Assembly: GCF_014203665.1 (NCBI RefSeq)
Contig: NZ_JACHJN010000007.1
Coordinates: 374,059-438,058 of the forward strand
Source: Saccharothrix tamanrassetensis
GTDB taxonomy: Bacteria > Actinomycetota > Actinomycetes > Mycobacteriales > Pseudonocardiaceae
Direction: 5' to 3'
DNA length: 64,000 nt
Part shown: piece by piece, positions 48,190-57,200 of the stretch
How positions within the stretch are numbered: the stretch's first letter is position 1
How the letters are laid out: each line of letters opens with the position of its first letter
Notes under the pieces: model-generated
The model's database searches: none
What the model saw: only the letters and a program-made list of their open reading frames with translations
What the model was told of the DNA's origin: nothing
Position numbers and translations under genes: made by a program

Positions 48190-49606
48190 TCTTCCTCGTC
48201 TCCGGCGCCATCGCGGCGGCCTCCTCCTCGCTCGGCAGATCACGCATCCCGGGGATGACCGATGTCGCGTACACCAGCACCGGCGACAGCACACCGATCG
48301 AGGCCACCCACACCACCGCCTGGACGCCGACCGCGTCGGCCGCCACGCCGGCGATGAGCGCGCCGACCGGGACCATCGCCAGCGACAACGCGCGCAGCGT
48401 GGCCACGACCCGGCCTTGCAGCTCGTCCGGCGTGACGACCTGGCGCAACGTCGTCTGGACGACCGTCCCGACCTGGGAGGCCAGCCCGTACCCGAACTGG
48501 GACAGCGCCAGCAGCCCGATCACCAGCCACAGCGGTTGCGGCCAGGACGCGATCGGGACCAGCAGCAGGATGGCCACCGCGCTTCCGACCGACCACAGCA
48601 CCGTCCGGCCGACCCCGAAGCGCTTCATGATCCTGATCGACAGCCAGGAACCGACCACCGCACCCGGCCCGGCGGCGGCGAAGATCGCCGCGACCCAGCC
48701 GGCGGGCACGTCCAGCACGCGGACCAGGTACAGCACGTACAGCGTCTGTTGGGCGCTGTAGAAGAACCAGAACACCGCCGTCGCCACGGTGATCGCCCGC
48801 AGCACGGGGTGCCGCAGCACCCAGGTCAGCCCGGCGCCGATGGCCTTGACCACGTTCGGGCGCTGCTCGGCGGTGGGTGGCGTCGGGTCGGGCCTGCGGA
48901 TGAAGACCAGCAGCACCGCCGACGCCAGGTAGGTCAACGCGCTGGTGACGAGCACCAGCGCCGAGGTGACCGCGGAGATCGCGAGACCGGCGACGCCCGG
49001 CCCGGCGAACTGCGCGGTGGACCGGCTCAGTTCGAGCTTCTGGTTGCCCTCCGCGAGCAGGGCCCGGCCCGCCAGCGACGGCAGGTAGGCGTGGTAGGCG
49101 GTCTCGAACATGACCCCGAGCACGCCGAGGCCCAGCACGACGACCCACAGCACCTCGATCCGCAGCCAGCCCGCCAGGTGCAGCAGCGGGATCGACGCCA
49201 GCAGCGCGAACCGGCCGAGGTCGGTCCAGATCATCGCGCGCCGCCTGCGCACCCGGTCCACCCAGACGCCCGCGAACAGGAACAGCAGGAACGGCAGCTG
49301 GGACAGCGCGCTGAGCACGCCCATCTGCGTGGCGGACGCGTTGAGCAGGATGACCGCGACGAGTGGCAGGACCGTGCGGGCGACCTGCGCGCCGAACACG
49401 GCGAGCGTCTGGCCGCCCCACAGCTTCAGGAAGTCCGGGTGCCGCCACAGCGTCCCCGCGTCGGCGGTCCCGCCGTTCGCGGATCCCGTGCCGGCCTGCG
49501 AGGCACCGGAGGTCCCGCCGTTCGCCGACCCCGTGCCGGCCTGCGAGGCACCGGTGGAACCGCTGTCGGCGGGTTCCGTCCCGGCGGGTCCGGTCGGCCT
49601 AGTCAT
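48179..49606 (-). CDS. MFS exporter in the NRPS/PKS cluster
   Basis: About 475 residues with twelve hydrophobic helices of the EntS/MFS_3 type (FLKLWGGQTLAVFGAQVART, VWVDRVRRRRAMIWTD, VRRVR-like charged loops). It probably exports the cluster product and may confer self-protection. The first ~45 residues are a hydrophilic Gly/Ser/Thr repeat (GASQAGTGSANGG twice) ahead of the first helix. The ATG overlaps the stop of the upstream NRPS by 8 nt. Confidence 0.88.
   Translation of the reverse strand: MTRPTGPAGTEPADSGSTGASQAGTGSANGGTSGASQAGTGSANGGTADAGTLWRHPDFLKLWGGQTLAVFGAQVARTVLPLVAVILLNASATQMGVLSALSQLPFLLFLFAGVWVDRVRRRRAMIWTDLGRFALLASIPLLHLAGWLRIEVLWVVVLGLGVLGVMFETAYHAYLPSLAGRALLAEGNQKLELSRSTAQFAGPGVAGLAISAVTSALVLVTSALTYLASAVLLVFIRRPDPTPPTAEQRPNVVKAIGAGLTWVLRHPVLRAITVATAVFWFFYSAQQTLYVLYLVRVLDVPAGWVAAIFAAAGPGAVVGSWLSIRIMKRFGVGRTVLWSVGSAVAILLLVPIASWPQPLWLVIGLLALSQFGYGLASQVGTVVQTTLRQVVTPDELQGRVVATLRALSLAMVPVGALIAGVAADAVGVQAVVWVASIGVLSPVLVYATSVIPGMRDLPSEEEAAAMAPETRKNAE
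49466..49555 (-). repeat. two 45-bp in-frame repeats in the exporter N terminus
   Basis: Units 49466-49510 and 49511-49555 are nearly identical and encode 15 residues each. Each unit is itself built from 5-residue pieces (GASQA, GTGSA, NGGTS). Confidence 0.8.
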
Positions 49607-52600
49607 CGACCAGCTCCGCGGCCGTCTCCGCCAACGGTCTGTCCGGCTCGGCGGCGGCTGCCGCCAGGAGCTCGGTGTAGTGGCCCGCGAACCGCCGCAT
49701 GGTCTGCTCGTCGAACAGCTCCGGCCGGTACTCCAGCGCGCAGGTGAGCCCGTCGGGGCGCCGCCACAGGTACAGGAACACGTCGAACTTGGCGCTGCCC
49801 AACCCGAACGGCTCGAACTCCAGGCTCACCCCGCCCATGTCCACCGGCAGCGCGCGGCGGTCGTCGGCGAGCATGAACATGTTCTGCACCAACGGGGTCA
49901 CCCCCGGGTCGCGGCGCGGCGCCAGCTCGTCCACCAGCACCTCGAACGGCACGTCGGCGTTGCCGTAGGCCTCGATGGTCACCTGCCGCACCCGCCGCAG
50001 CAGCTCCCGGAACGTCGGCTCGCCGCCGGCGTCGACCCGCAGCACCAACGTGTTCACGAAGAACCCGATCAGCGGCTCCAGCTCCGGCCGCTGCCTGGTG
50101 ATCATCGGCACGCCCACCGCGAGGTCGTGCGCGCCGCTGTACCGCCGCAGCAGCTCGACGTAGCACGCGAGGGAGGCCATGAACAGCGTCGCCCCCTCCC
50201 CCGCGCCGACCGCGCGCAACGCGTCCACGACGTCGGCGGGCACGTCGAACCGCAGGTACGCCCCGCTCACGCCGATCCGCGCCGGCCGGGGCCGGTCGGT
50301 CGGCAGGTCGAGCCGGGCGGGCAGGCCGGCCAACTGGCGCCGCCAGTAGGAGAGCTGCGCGTCGGCGGCCCCGTCGGACATCGCCGCACGCTGCCACGCC
50401 GCGAAGTCCGCGTACCGCACGGGAAGCTCCGGCAGGCGCGGCGCCCGGCCGTCCCGCAGCGCCGGGTACAGCTCGGCCAGCTCCGCGGACAGCACCTCCA
50501 CCGACGGGCCGTCGAACACGGCGTGGTGCACGGTGAGCAGCAGGTGGTGCTCCTCGGGAGCCGTGCGGATGAGCAGTGCCCGCAGCGGTGGTCGGGTCGC
50601 CAGGTCGAAGGGCAGGCCGCCGTGCTCGTCCAGCAGCGCGCGCCGTTCCTCCTCCCGTTCGGCCGGATCGAGGTCGGACAGGTCGACGGTGTCGAACGGG
50701 AAGCCGGGTTCCGCGTCGACGACCCTGGTCAGCCCGGCGGGCGTGGCGACGAACCTGGTCCGCAGGACCTCGTGCCGCCGCACGATCTCGCGCAACGCCC
50801 GTTCCAGCACGTCCGGGTCCAGCGGGCCGGACAACCGGCGCAGGTACTGGACGTTGTGCAGCGTCGCGCCGGGGTTGAGCTGGTCGGTGAACCACAGCCG
50901 CTGCTCGCCGTAGGACGCCGGCTCGACCGCGCCGGGCGGCACCGGCGTGATCGGCGGCAGTTCGCCGGTCCGGATCCTGCTCGCGGCCACGGCCGCCAGC
51001 TTGGCCACGGTCGGCTCGGCGAACACGACCGGGAGCGGCAGCGTCACCCCGAACGCCTTGCGCATCCTGGTGATCAGCTGGATCACCAGCAGCGAGTGGC
51101 CGCCGATCGCGATGAAGTCGTCGGTGCGCCGGACGTGGTCGCGGCGCAGCAGCGACCGGAACAGCCCGGCGACGATCTCCTCGAACTCCCCGGCCGGTGC
51201 GTCCCCGGCGGGGTCCGGCACGGCCCCGTCCGGTGCGGTGTGGCCCGGTGCCGTGTGGCCCGACGCGGTGTGGCCCGACGCGGTGTGGCCCGACGTGGTG
51301 CGGCCCGACGCGGTGTGGTCCGGCGCGGGCAACCGGGACCGGTCCAGCTTGCCGTGCGGCGTCAGCGGCAGCTCGTCCAGCACGGTGAACGTCGTGGGCA
51401 CCATGAAGTCGGGCAGGGCACGGGCGGCATGGGCGCGCACGGCGTCCGGGTCGAGTCGCCTGCCCCCGACCGGGACGAGGTACGCGGCCAGGTCGGGCGT
51501 CGCCGTCACCGCGCAGTCCGCGACGTCCGCGTGGCCTGCCAGCACGTGCCGCACCTCTCCCGGTTCGACCCGGTGACCGCGGACCTTGACCTGGTCGTCG
51601 AACCGGCCGAGGAACTCGATCGCACCGCCGCGCAGCCTGCGCACCCGGTCCCCGGTGCGGTACAGCCGGGCGCCCGGCCTGCCGGAGAACGGGTCGGGCA
51701 CGAACCGGTCGGCGGTCAGGCCCGGTCTGCCGAGGTATCCCCGGGAGACCGTCGCACCGCCGATGCACAGCTCGCCGACGACGCCGTCGGGCACCGGCTC
51801 GCCCAGTTCGTCGAGCACGTACGCCTCGGCGTGGGCCATCGGCCAGCCCAGCGGGGTGAGCACGCCGATCGGCTGCGCGTCCCGGTCGGCGGGCAACGCC
51901 AGCACGCCGACCGTGGTCTCGGTGGGCCCGTAGTGGTTCACCACGTCCACCACCCGCCGCAGCTCCCTCAACCGGTCCACTGTGGACGCTTCGCCACCGA
52001 GGATCAGCGCCCGGCGCGGCACCAGGTCGGTGGAGTCCAAGGCCGCCAGGTGCGACGGGGTGATCTTGAGGTAGTCGACGGCCTCGCGCCGCAGGTGTTC
52101 GCCCAGCCACGCCGAGTCCGTCGCGCGTTCCCGGTCCACGAGGTGCAGCCTGCCACCGCCGCACAGGGCGCCGAAGAAGGCCGTGACGGCGAAGTCGAAG
52201 GTCAACGGCTGGAGCGTGGCCCACACCGGGCGGTCCGGCGGCTGGAGCAGCGCGGCGAGCCCGTCCAGGTACGCCGCCAGGTTGCCGTGCGTCACCCCGA
52301 CCGCCTTCGGCTTGCCGGTCGAGCCGGAGGTGTAGATCAGGTAGGCCAGCGAGTCCGGCCGGATGACGACCGCCGGCGGGTCCGCGGAGCCCTCGTCCAC
52401 GACGAACACCGGCACCTCGGCGTCGACCTTCCGCCCGGCGGTGGTGACGACGGCGACGGCGCCCGCGTCGGCGAGCAGGAACCGCACCCGCTCCTCCGGG
52501 TGCCGCACGTCCAACGGCAGGTACGGACGGCCGGACGCGAGCACGCCGAGCACCGCCACGGCCAGGTCCACGGTGTTGTCGGACAGCACCGCCACCGGCC

Positions 52601-54092
52601 CGGCGCCGACCCCGGACAGCCTGCGCGCCAACCGGTTCGCCCGGCCGTGCAACTCCCGGTAGGTGAGCCGGCCACCCGCCGAGTCGCACACCGCGACCTC
52701 GTCGGGCAGCCGTTCGGCGATCCGCGCGAAGCGGACCGGCACCGACGTCTCCGGGTCGACCACACCGGTCGACGGCCCGCCGGTCAACCGCTCGCGCTCG
52801 CCGTCGAGCAGCAGCGGCAACCGGTTCAGCGCGAGGTCCGGGTCCGCCGTCGCGGCCTTCACCAGCCGGGTGAACCGGTCGGCCATCCCGCGCGCGGTCG
52901 ACTCGTCGAACAGGTCCGCGCTGTACTCCAGCCGGCCGCGCAGCACCCCGTCGGCGTCCTCGGCGAGGTCCAGGATGAGGTCGACCTTCGCGGTGCCGTT
53001 GCCGGTCTGCGGGCTGCCGATGGACGGGATCAGGTTCAGCACCACCTGGTAGAGCGGTGGGCGCGCCGCGTCCCGGTCCGGCGCCAACTCCTCCACGAGC
53101 CGGTCGAACGGGACGTCGGAGTGGTCCATCGCCGAGCGCAGCGTCCCGGTGGACCGCCCGACCAGCTCGCGGAACGACGGCGTGCCGCCGCAGTCCACGC
53201 GCAGCACGAGCGTGTTCACGAACATGCCGATCAACGGCTCCAGCTCGGGCAGTTGCCGTCCCGCGACCGGGCACGCCACCACGACGTCGGTCTGCCCGGA
53301 CAGCCGGTGCAGCACCGCGACGAAGCCCGCCAGCAGCACCGCGTACGCCGTCGTGCCCGCCGAGGCGGCGAGGCGACCGACCGCCCGGTTGTCCTCGGCG
53401 GACAGTTCCAGCCACACCTCGCCGCCGCGGTGGTTCGGCCGCGGCGGGCGCGGGCGGTCGGTGGGCAGGCCGATCTCCGGCGGCAGGTCGGCCAGCCGCT
53501 GCCGCCAGTACGCCAGCTGCCCGTCCAGCGCACCGCCGGCGAGCTGATCACGTTGCCAGGCGGCGAAGTCGGCGTACTGGACCTCCAGCTCGGGCAGGTC
53601 GGCGGCCCGGCCGCGCTCGGCCGCCCGGTACAGCTCGGTCAGGTCGCCGACCAGGTTCGCCACCGACCGGGCGTCGAACACGCAGTGGTGGACCACGAAG
53701 CCGAGCACCCAGCGGTCGCCGGGCAGTCGGATCAGCCGGGCCCGCCACAGCGGCGCGGAGCCGAGGTCGACCGGACGCGCGCAGTCGGCCGCCACCAGCG
53801 CCCCGACCTCGTCCGGGGTCGCGTCGGTCGGTACGAGGTCCACCGGCACCCGCCGGTGGACGACCTGCGACAGCCGGCCGTCCCGGCTGACCAGCGAGGT
53901 GCGCAGCGTCTCGTGCCGGTCGACCAGCCGCTCGAACGCGTCCCGGAACAGGTCGGGGTCGAGGCCGTCGGGCAACGTCACCGGGAACGCGATGTTGTAC
54001 ACCCCGAGCTCGGGCGCGAGCTGGGAGACGAACCAGAGCCGTTCCTGGGCGAACGACGCCGGGAACAGCTGCGCCTCCGGTCGGTCGGCCAT
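49599..54092 (-). CDS. NRPS C-A(Asp-like)-T-C
   Basis: About 1497 residues. The first C domain (1-430) has VVHHCVFDARS, a conservative DG-to-DA change. The A domain (445-910) has A3 IYTSGSTGKPKAVG, A5 VNHYGPTETTVG, A7 LYRTGDRVR and A8 KVRGHRVEPGEV. Pocket residues read D-F-T-K-I-G-H-V-G, close to known Asp codes (D-L-T-K-V/I-G-H-x-G). The carrier follows (DDFIAIGGHSLLV, Ser near 999). A second C domain (1055-1480; TVHHAVFDGPS) ends the protein, so its acceptor must be on another protein. The C-less A-T protein at 36436 is the obvious candidate. It overlaps the exporter and follows MbtH by 2 nt. Confidence 0.94.
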   Translation of the reverse strand: MADRPEAQLFPASFAQERLWFVSQLAPELGVYNIAFPVTLPDGLDPDLFRDAFERLVDRHETLRTSLVSRDGRLSQVVHRRVPVDLVPTDATPDEVGALVAADCARPVDLGSAPLWRARLIRLPGDRWVLGFVVHHCVFDARSVANLVGDLTELYRAAERGRAADLPELEVQYADFAAWQRDQLAGGALDGQLAYWRQRLADLPPEIGLPTDRPRPPRPNHRGGEVWLELSAEDNRAVGRLAASAGTTAYAVLLAGFVAVLHRLSGQTDVVVACPVAGRQLPELEPLIGMFVNTLVLRVDCGGTPSFRELVGRSTGTLRSAMDHSDVPFDRLVEELAPDRDAARPPLYQVVLNLIPSIGSPQTGNGTAKVDLILDLAEDADGVLRGRLEYSADLFDESTARGMADRFTRLVKAATADPDLALNRLPLLLDGERERLTGGPSTGVVDPETSVPVRFARIAERLPDEVAVCDSAGGRLTYRELHGRANRLARRLSGVGAGPVAVLSDNTVDLAVAVLGVLASGRPYLPLDVRHPEERVRFLLADAGAVAVVTTAGRKVDAEVPVFVVDEGSADPPAVVIRPDSLAYLIYTSGSTGKPKAVGVTHGNLAAYLDGLAALLQPPDRPVWATLQPLTFDFAVTAFFGALCGGGRLHLVDRERATDSAWLGEHLRREAVDYLKITPSHLAALDSTDLVPRRALILGGEASTVDRLRELRRVVDVVNHYGPTETTVGVLALPADRDAQPIGVLTPLGWPMAHAEAYVLDELGEPVPDGVVGELCIGGATVSRGYLGRPGLTADRFVPDPFSGRPGARLYRTGDRVRRLRGGAIEFLGRFDDQVKVRGHRVEPGEVRHVLAGHADVADCAVTATPDLAAYLVPVGGRRLDPDAVRAHAARALPDFMVPTTFTVLDELPLTPHGKLDRSRLPAPDHTASGRTTSGHTASGHTASGHTAPGHTAPDGAVPDPAGDAPAGEFEEIVAGLFRSLLRRDHVRRTDDFIAIGGHSLLVIQLITRMRKAFGVTLPLPVVFAEPTVAKLAAVAASRIRTGELPPITPVPPGAVEPASYGEQRLWFTDQLNPGATLHNVQYLRRLSGPLDPDVLERALREIVRRHEVLRTRFVATPAGLTRVVDAEPGFPFDTVDLSDLDPAEREEERRALLDEHGGLPFDLATRPPLRALLIRTAPEEHHLLLTVHHAVFDGPSVEVLSAELAELYPALRDGRAPRLPELPVRYADFAAWQRAAMSDGAADAQLSYWRRQLAGLPARLDLPTDRPRPARIGVSGAYLRFDVPADVVDALRAVGAGEGATLFMASLACYVELLRRYSGAHDLAVGVPMITRQRPELEPLIGFFVNTLVLRVDAGGEPTFRELLRRVRQVTIEAYGNADVPFEVLVDELAPRRDPGVTPLVQNMFMLADDRRALPVDMGGVSLEFEPFGLGSAKFDVFLYLWRRPDGLTCALEYRPELFDEQTMRRFAGHYTELLAAAAAEPDRPLAETAAELVDD
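51239..51328 (-). repeat. six 15-bp in-frame repeats in the A-T linker
   Basis: Six units of 15 bp, consensus GTGTGGCCCGACGCG on the plus strand, encode a T-A-S-G-H-type pentapeptide hinge between the A and T domains. Confidence 0.9.
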
Positions 54093-54094
54093 GG

Positions 54095-54280
54095 TCAGCC
54101 CTGCTCCGCGAGCGCTTCGCGCAGGCTGCGCGGACGCATGTCGGTCCACACCTCGTCCACGTGGGCCACGCACTCCTCGCGCTCGCCGGTGAACCCCTCG
54201 TCGTGCCACCCCGGCGGGTTCGGCCGGTCCGCCGGCCAGATCGAGTACTGCTCCTCGTCGTTCACGACGACCTTGAACAT
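54095..54280 (-). CDS. MbtH-like protein
   Basis: 61 residues. NDEEQYSIWP, PPGWHDEGFTGEREEC and VWTDMRPRSLRE are the conserved MbtH motifs. MbtH proteins bind A domains and help their folding and activity. It sits directly before the Asp-like NRPS gene (2-nt gap), which is the likely partner, and could serve the other A domains too. Confidence 0.97.
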   Translation of the reverse strand: MFKVVVNDEEQYSIWPADRPNPPGWHDEGFTGEREECVAHVDEVWTDMRPRSLREALAEQG

Positions 54281-54297
54281 CGCTTGCCCCCTCGTCG

Positions 54298-57200
54298 TCA
54301 GGCGTTGCGCCGCAGTTTCGGAATGGTGCGGGCGGGCGCTTCGGCCGGTTCCGCCGCCCGCAGCTGCTCGACCTTGACCGCGAGCCCGGCCACCGTCGGC
54401 GCGTCGAACAGGCTGCGCATCGGCAGCCGGACGCCGACCGCCTTGCGGATCTGCGCGATCAGCTGCACCGCCACCAGCGAGTTGCCGCCCAGCTCGAAGA
54501 AGTCGTCGTCCACGCCGACGTGGTCGACGCCGATCGTGCGGCCCCAGATCCGGGCCAGGACCGCTTCCAGCTCGGTGGCGGGCTCCGCTCCGGTGCCCGC
54601 CACCGGGTCGGCGGCGGGCTCGTCGGCGGCGATCGTGTCCGTGGTGGTCGAGCCGATCCGGGCGACCAGCTCGGCCACGGTCTCGGTGTTGATCACGACC
54701 TGCGGGCCCAGGTCGGCGGCCAGCACGCGGCGGAACGCCTCCGCGCCGTCGGCGGGCCGGATACCGCGTCCGGCGGTCGGCTCCGCGACGGGCACTTGCT
54801 CTTGCGCGGGCCCGGCGAGGTTGCGCGCCACCGAGTCGGTGTCGACCCGCCGGAGCGTGAAGTCGCCGACGACCACCAGCGGGGTGCCGGTCTCGTCCAC
54901 CAGCGTCAGGTCGGCGGTGAGCACCTCGGCCGAGGTCTCGGTGTAGCGCAGGTGGCTGTAGAACCGCGCGGGCAGCGGAGCCCGCACCTCCACCCGGCCG
55001 TAGCTCAGCGGCAGGTACGAACCCTCGCCGCGGCTGCCGAACGAGGTCGCGACGTCCAGCAGCGACGGGTGCAGCACCCAGCGGTCCAGATCGGCCCGCG
55101 CCCCGGCGGGCGCCTCGATGAGGGCGAGCTCCTCGCCGTCGCCGACGTGGACCTCTCCCAGCGCCGCCCAGCGGGGACCGAACGTGAGCATGCTGGTCCG
55201 GCCGCCGGTGCGGAACGGGTTGTCCCCGTCGTCGGCGGCCCGCACGCACCGGGCCTTGACGGCGTCGAGATCCAGGGCGTCCACAGTGGACGGACGCGTC
55301 CAGCCACCGCTGCCGCGCACGTGTTCGCGGCGCACGCCGTCACGCAGGCTGGTGACCGTGAACTCGGTGCCGTCGAGGCCCACTCGGTACTCGGCGGCCG
55401 ACCCGTCCGGCACGGACAGCGGTTCCAGGAACGCCACGTCCGTCAGCTCGACCACGGCGTCGTCGTCGGGCGCGGGCACGCACCGCGCGACCGTCGCCCG
55501 CGCGTTCTCCAGGTGCCCGGTGCCGGGTACCACGCCGACACCGGCGATCCGGTGCTCGTCCAGCAGCCACTGGGACTCCGGGCTGATGACGCCCCAGCAC
55601 GCCGACTCGCCGCGGCTGCCGAGCAACGGGTGGTCCACCGGCTCGGCGACCTCGGGCGTGGCGGCGCCGGCCAGGCCGTCGACCACCATGCCGACTTCCT
55701 GCCACCCGCCCCAGTTCAGCGAGAGCACCCGGCACGGCCAGCCGTGGTCGCTGCGGGCGTAGGCGTCCAGGAAGGCGTTGGCGGCGCAGTAGTCCACCTG
55801 GCCGAAGCCGCCCACGATGCCGGTGACCGAGGAGCACAGCGCGACGAAGTCCAGCGGCAGGTCGCCGAACGCCTGCCGCAACGCGAGCGTCCCGGCCAGC
55901 TTCGGCGCCAGCACGCGCTCGGCCACGGCGTGGTCCTTGACCTCCGTCATGCCGCCGCCGGCCAGGCCCGCGGCGTGCACGATCCCGTCCAGCCCGCCCA
56001 GCTCCGCCACCACCCGGTCGCGGACCCGGCGCAGCGCGACCGGATCGGTGACGTCGGCGGCGAGGACCAGCACGGTGGCGCCCGCCCGCTCCATCCGGCG
56101 GACGGCCTCGATCGCCCGGCCGACCCGCCCGGTCGAGCCGTGCACGGCGAGGTGGGTGTCCCAGTCGGCGCGTGGCGGCAGGCCGGTCCTGGACACCAGC
56201 GCCAGGCGTGCCCGGAACCGCTCCGCGAGGTCTTCGGCGAGCGTGATCCCGATGCCGCCGAGCCCGCCGGTGACCAGGTAGCGGCCCTGCTCGCGCAGCG
56301 CGTCCGGGTTGGCCGGCAGCGACACCTGCTCGTAGTCCAGCGCCCACCGCCGACCGGACCGCAGCGCCACGGACGGACCGGCGGACCGCAGCTCGGCCGC
56401 CAGCTGCCCGGACGTGGTCCGGTCCGTCACGTCGACGTGGCGCACGGACAGCCAGGGCAGCTCCAGCGGCAGCACTCGCGCCAGGCCGATCGACGTGGCC
56501 TGCTCGGGGCGGGTGAGGTCGGGGCCGAGCACGTCTTGCGCGCCCGTGGTCAGCACGTCGAGCCGGACGTCGCCGTCCTCGTGCCGGCCGGCCAACGCCT
56601 GCACCAGCCGCAGCACAGCGAAGAAGCCGGTCTCCTGCACCCGCCACGCGGCGTCGACGTCGGTACCCGCGGGCTCGGCGTCCAGCGCCCCGGCGTGCAC
56701 GATCCAGCTCACGCCGTCGGTCGCGACGTCGTCCCCCGGCGCGGCCACGGTGACGGACACGCCGTCCGCGCGCAGTGCGCCGGCCAGCGCGGCTCCGCGT
56801 TCCCCGCCGACGAACACCAGGGCTTGCGCGGGCTCGGGCGCCGGCCGGGGCGAGGGCGGGAGCTGTCGCCACGTCGGCACCGCGAACCAGTCGTCCAGCG
56901 GCAGCGGACCGGTGCGCGGCGCGGTGACCACCACCCCGCCGTCGGGATCCGGGTCCACCCAGTGCCGCTTGCGCTGGTAGGGGTAGGTGGGCAGGGACAC
57001 CCGCCGACCGGGTGCGCCGAACTCGGCCGGCTCGACGCCGGCCACCCAGAGCCTACCGACCGCGGCGTACAGCGTCGCCACGTCCCTGATCCGCTCGCCT
57101 GGACCGGGCAGGCTGGGCAGCGGCGCCATCGCTTCGCGCGGCAGTTGCCTGCGCGCCAGTCCGGACAGCTGCCTGCCGGGTCCGCACTCCACCAGTGCCC

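Noticed and set aside
51239..51328. Possible CRISPR array or protein-binding iteron array
   Set aside because: The units are contiguous 15-mers without spacers and in frame within an NRPS linker.
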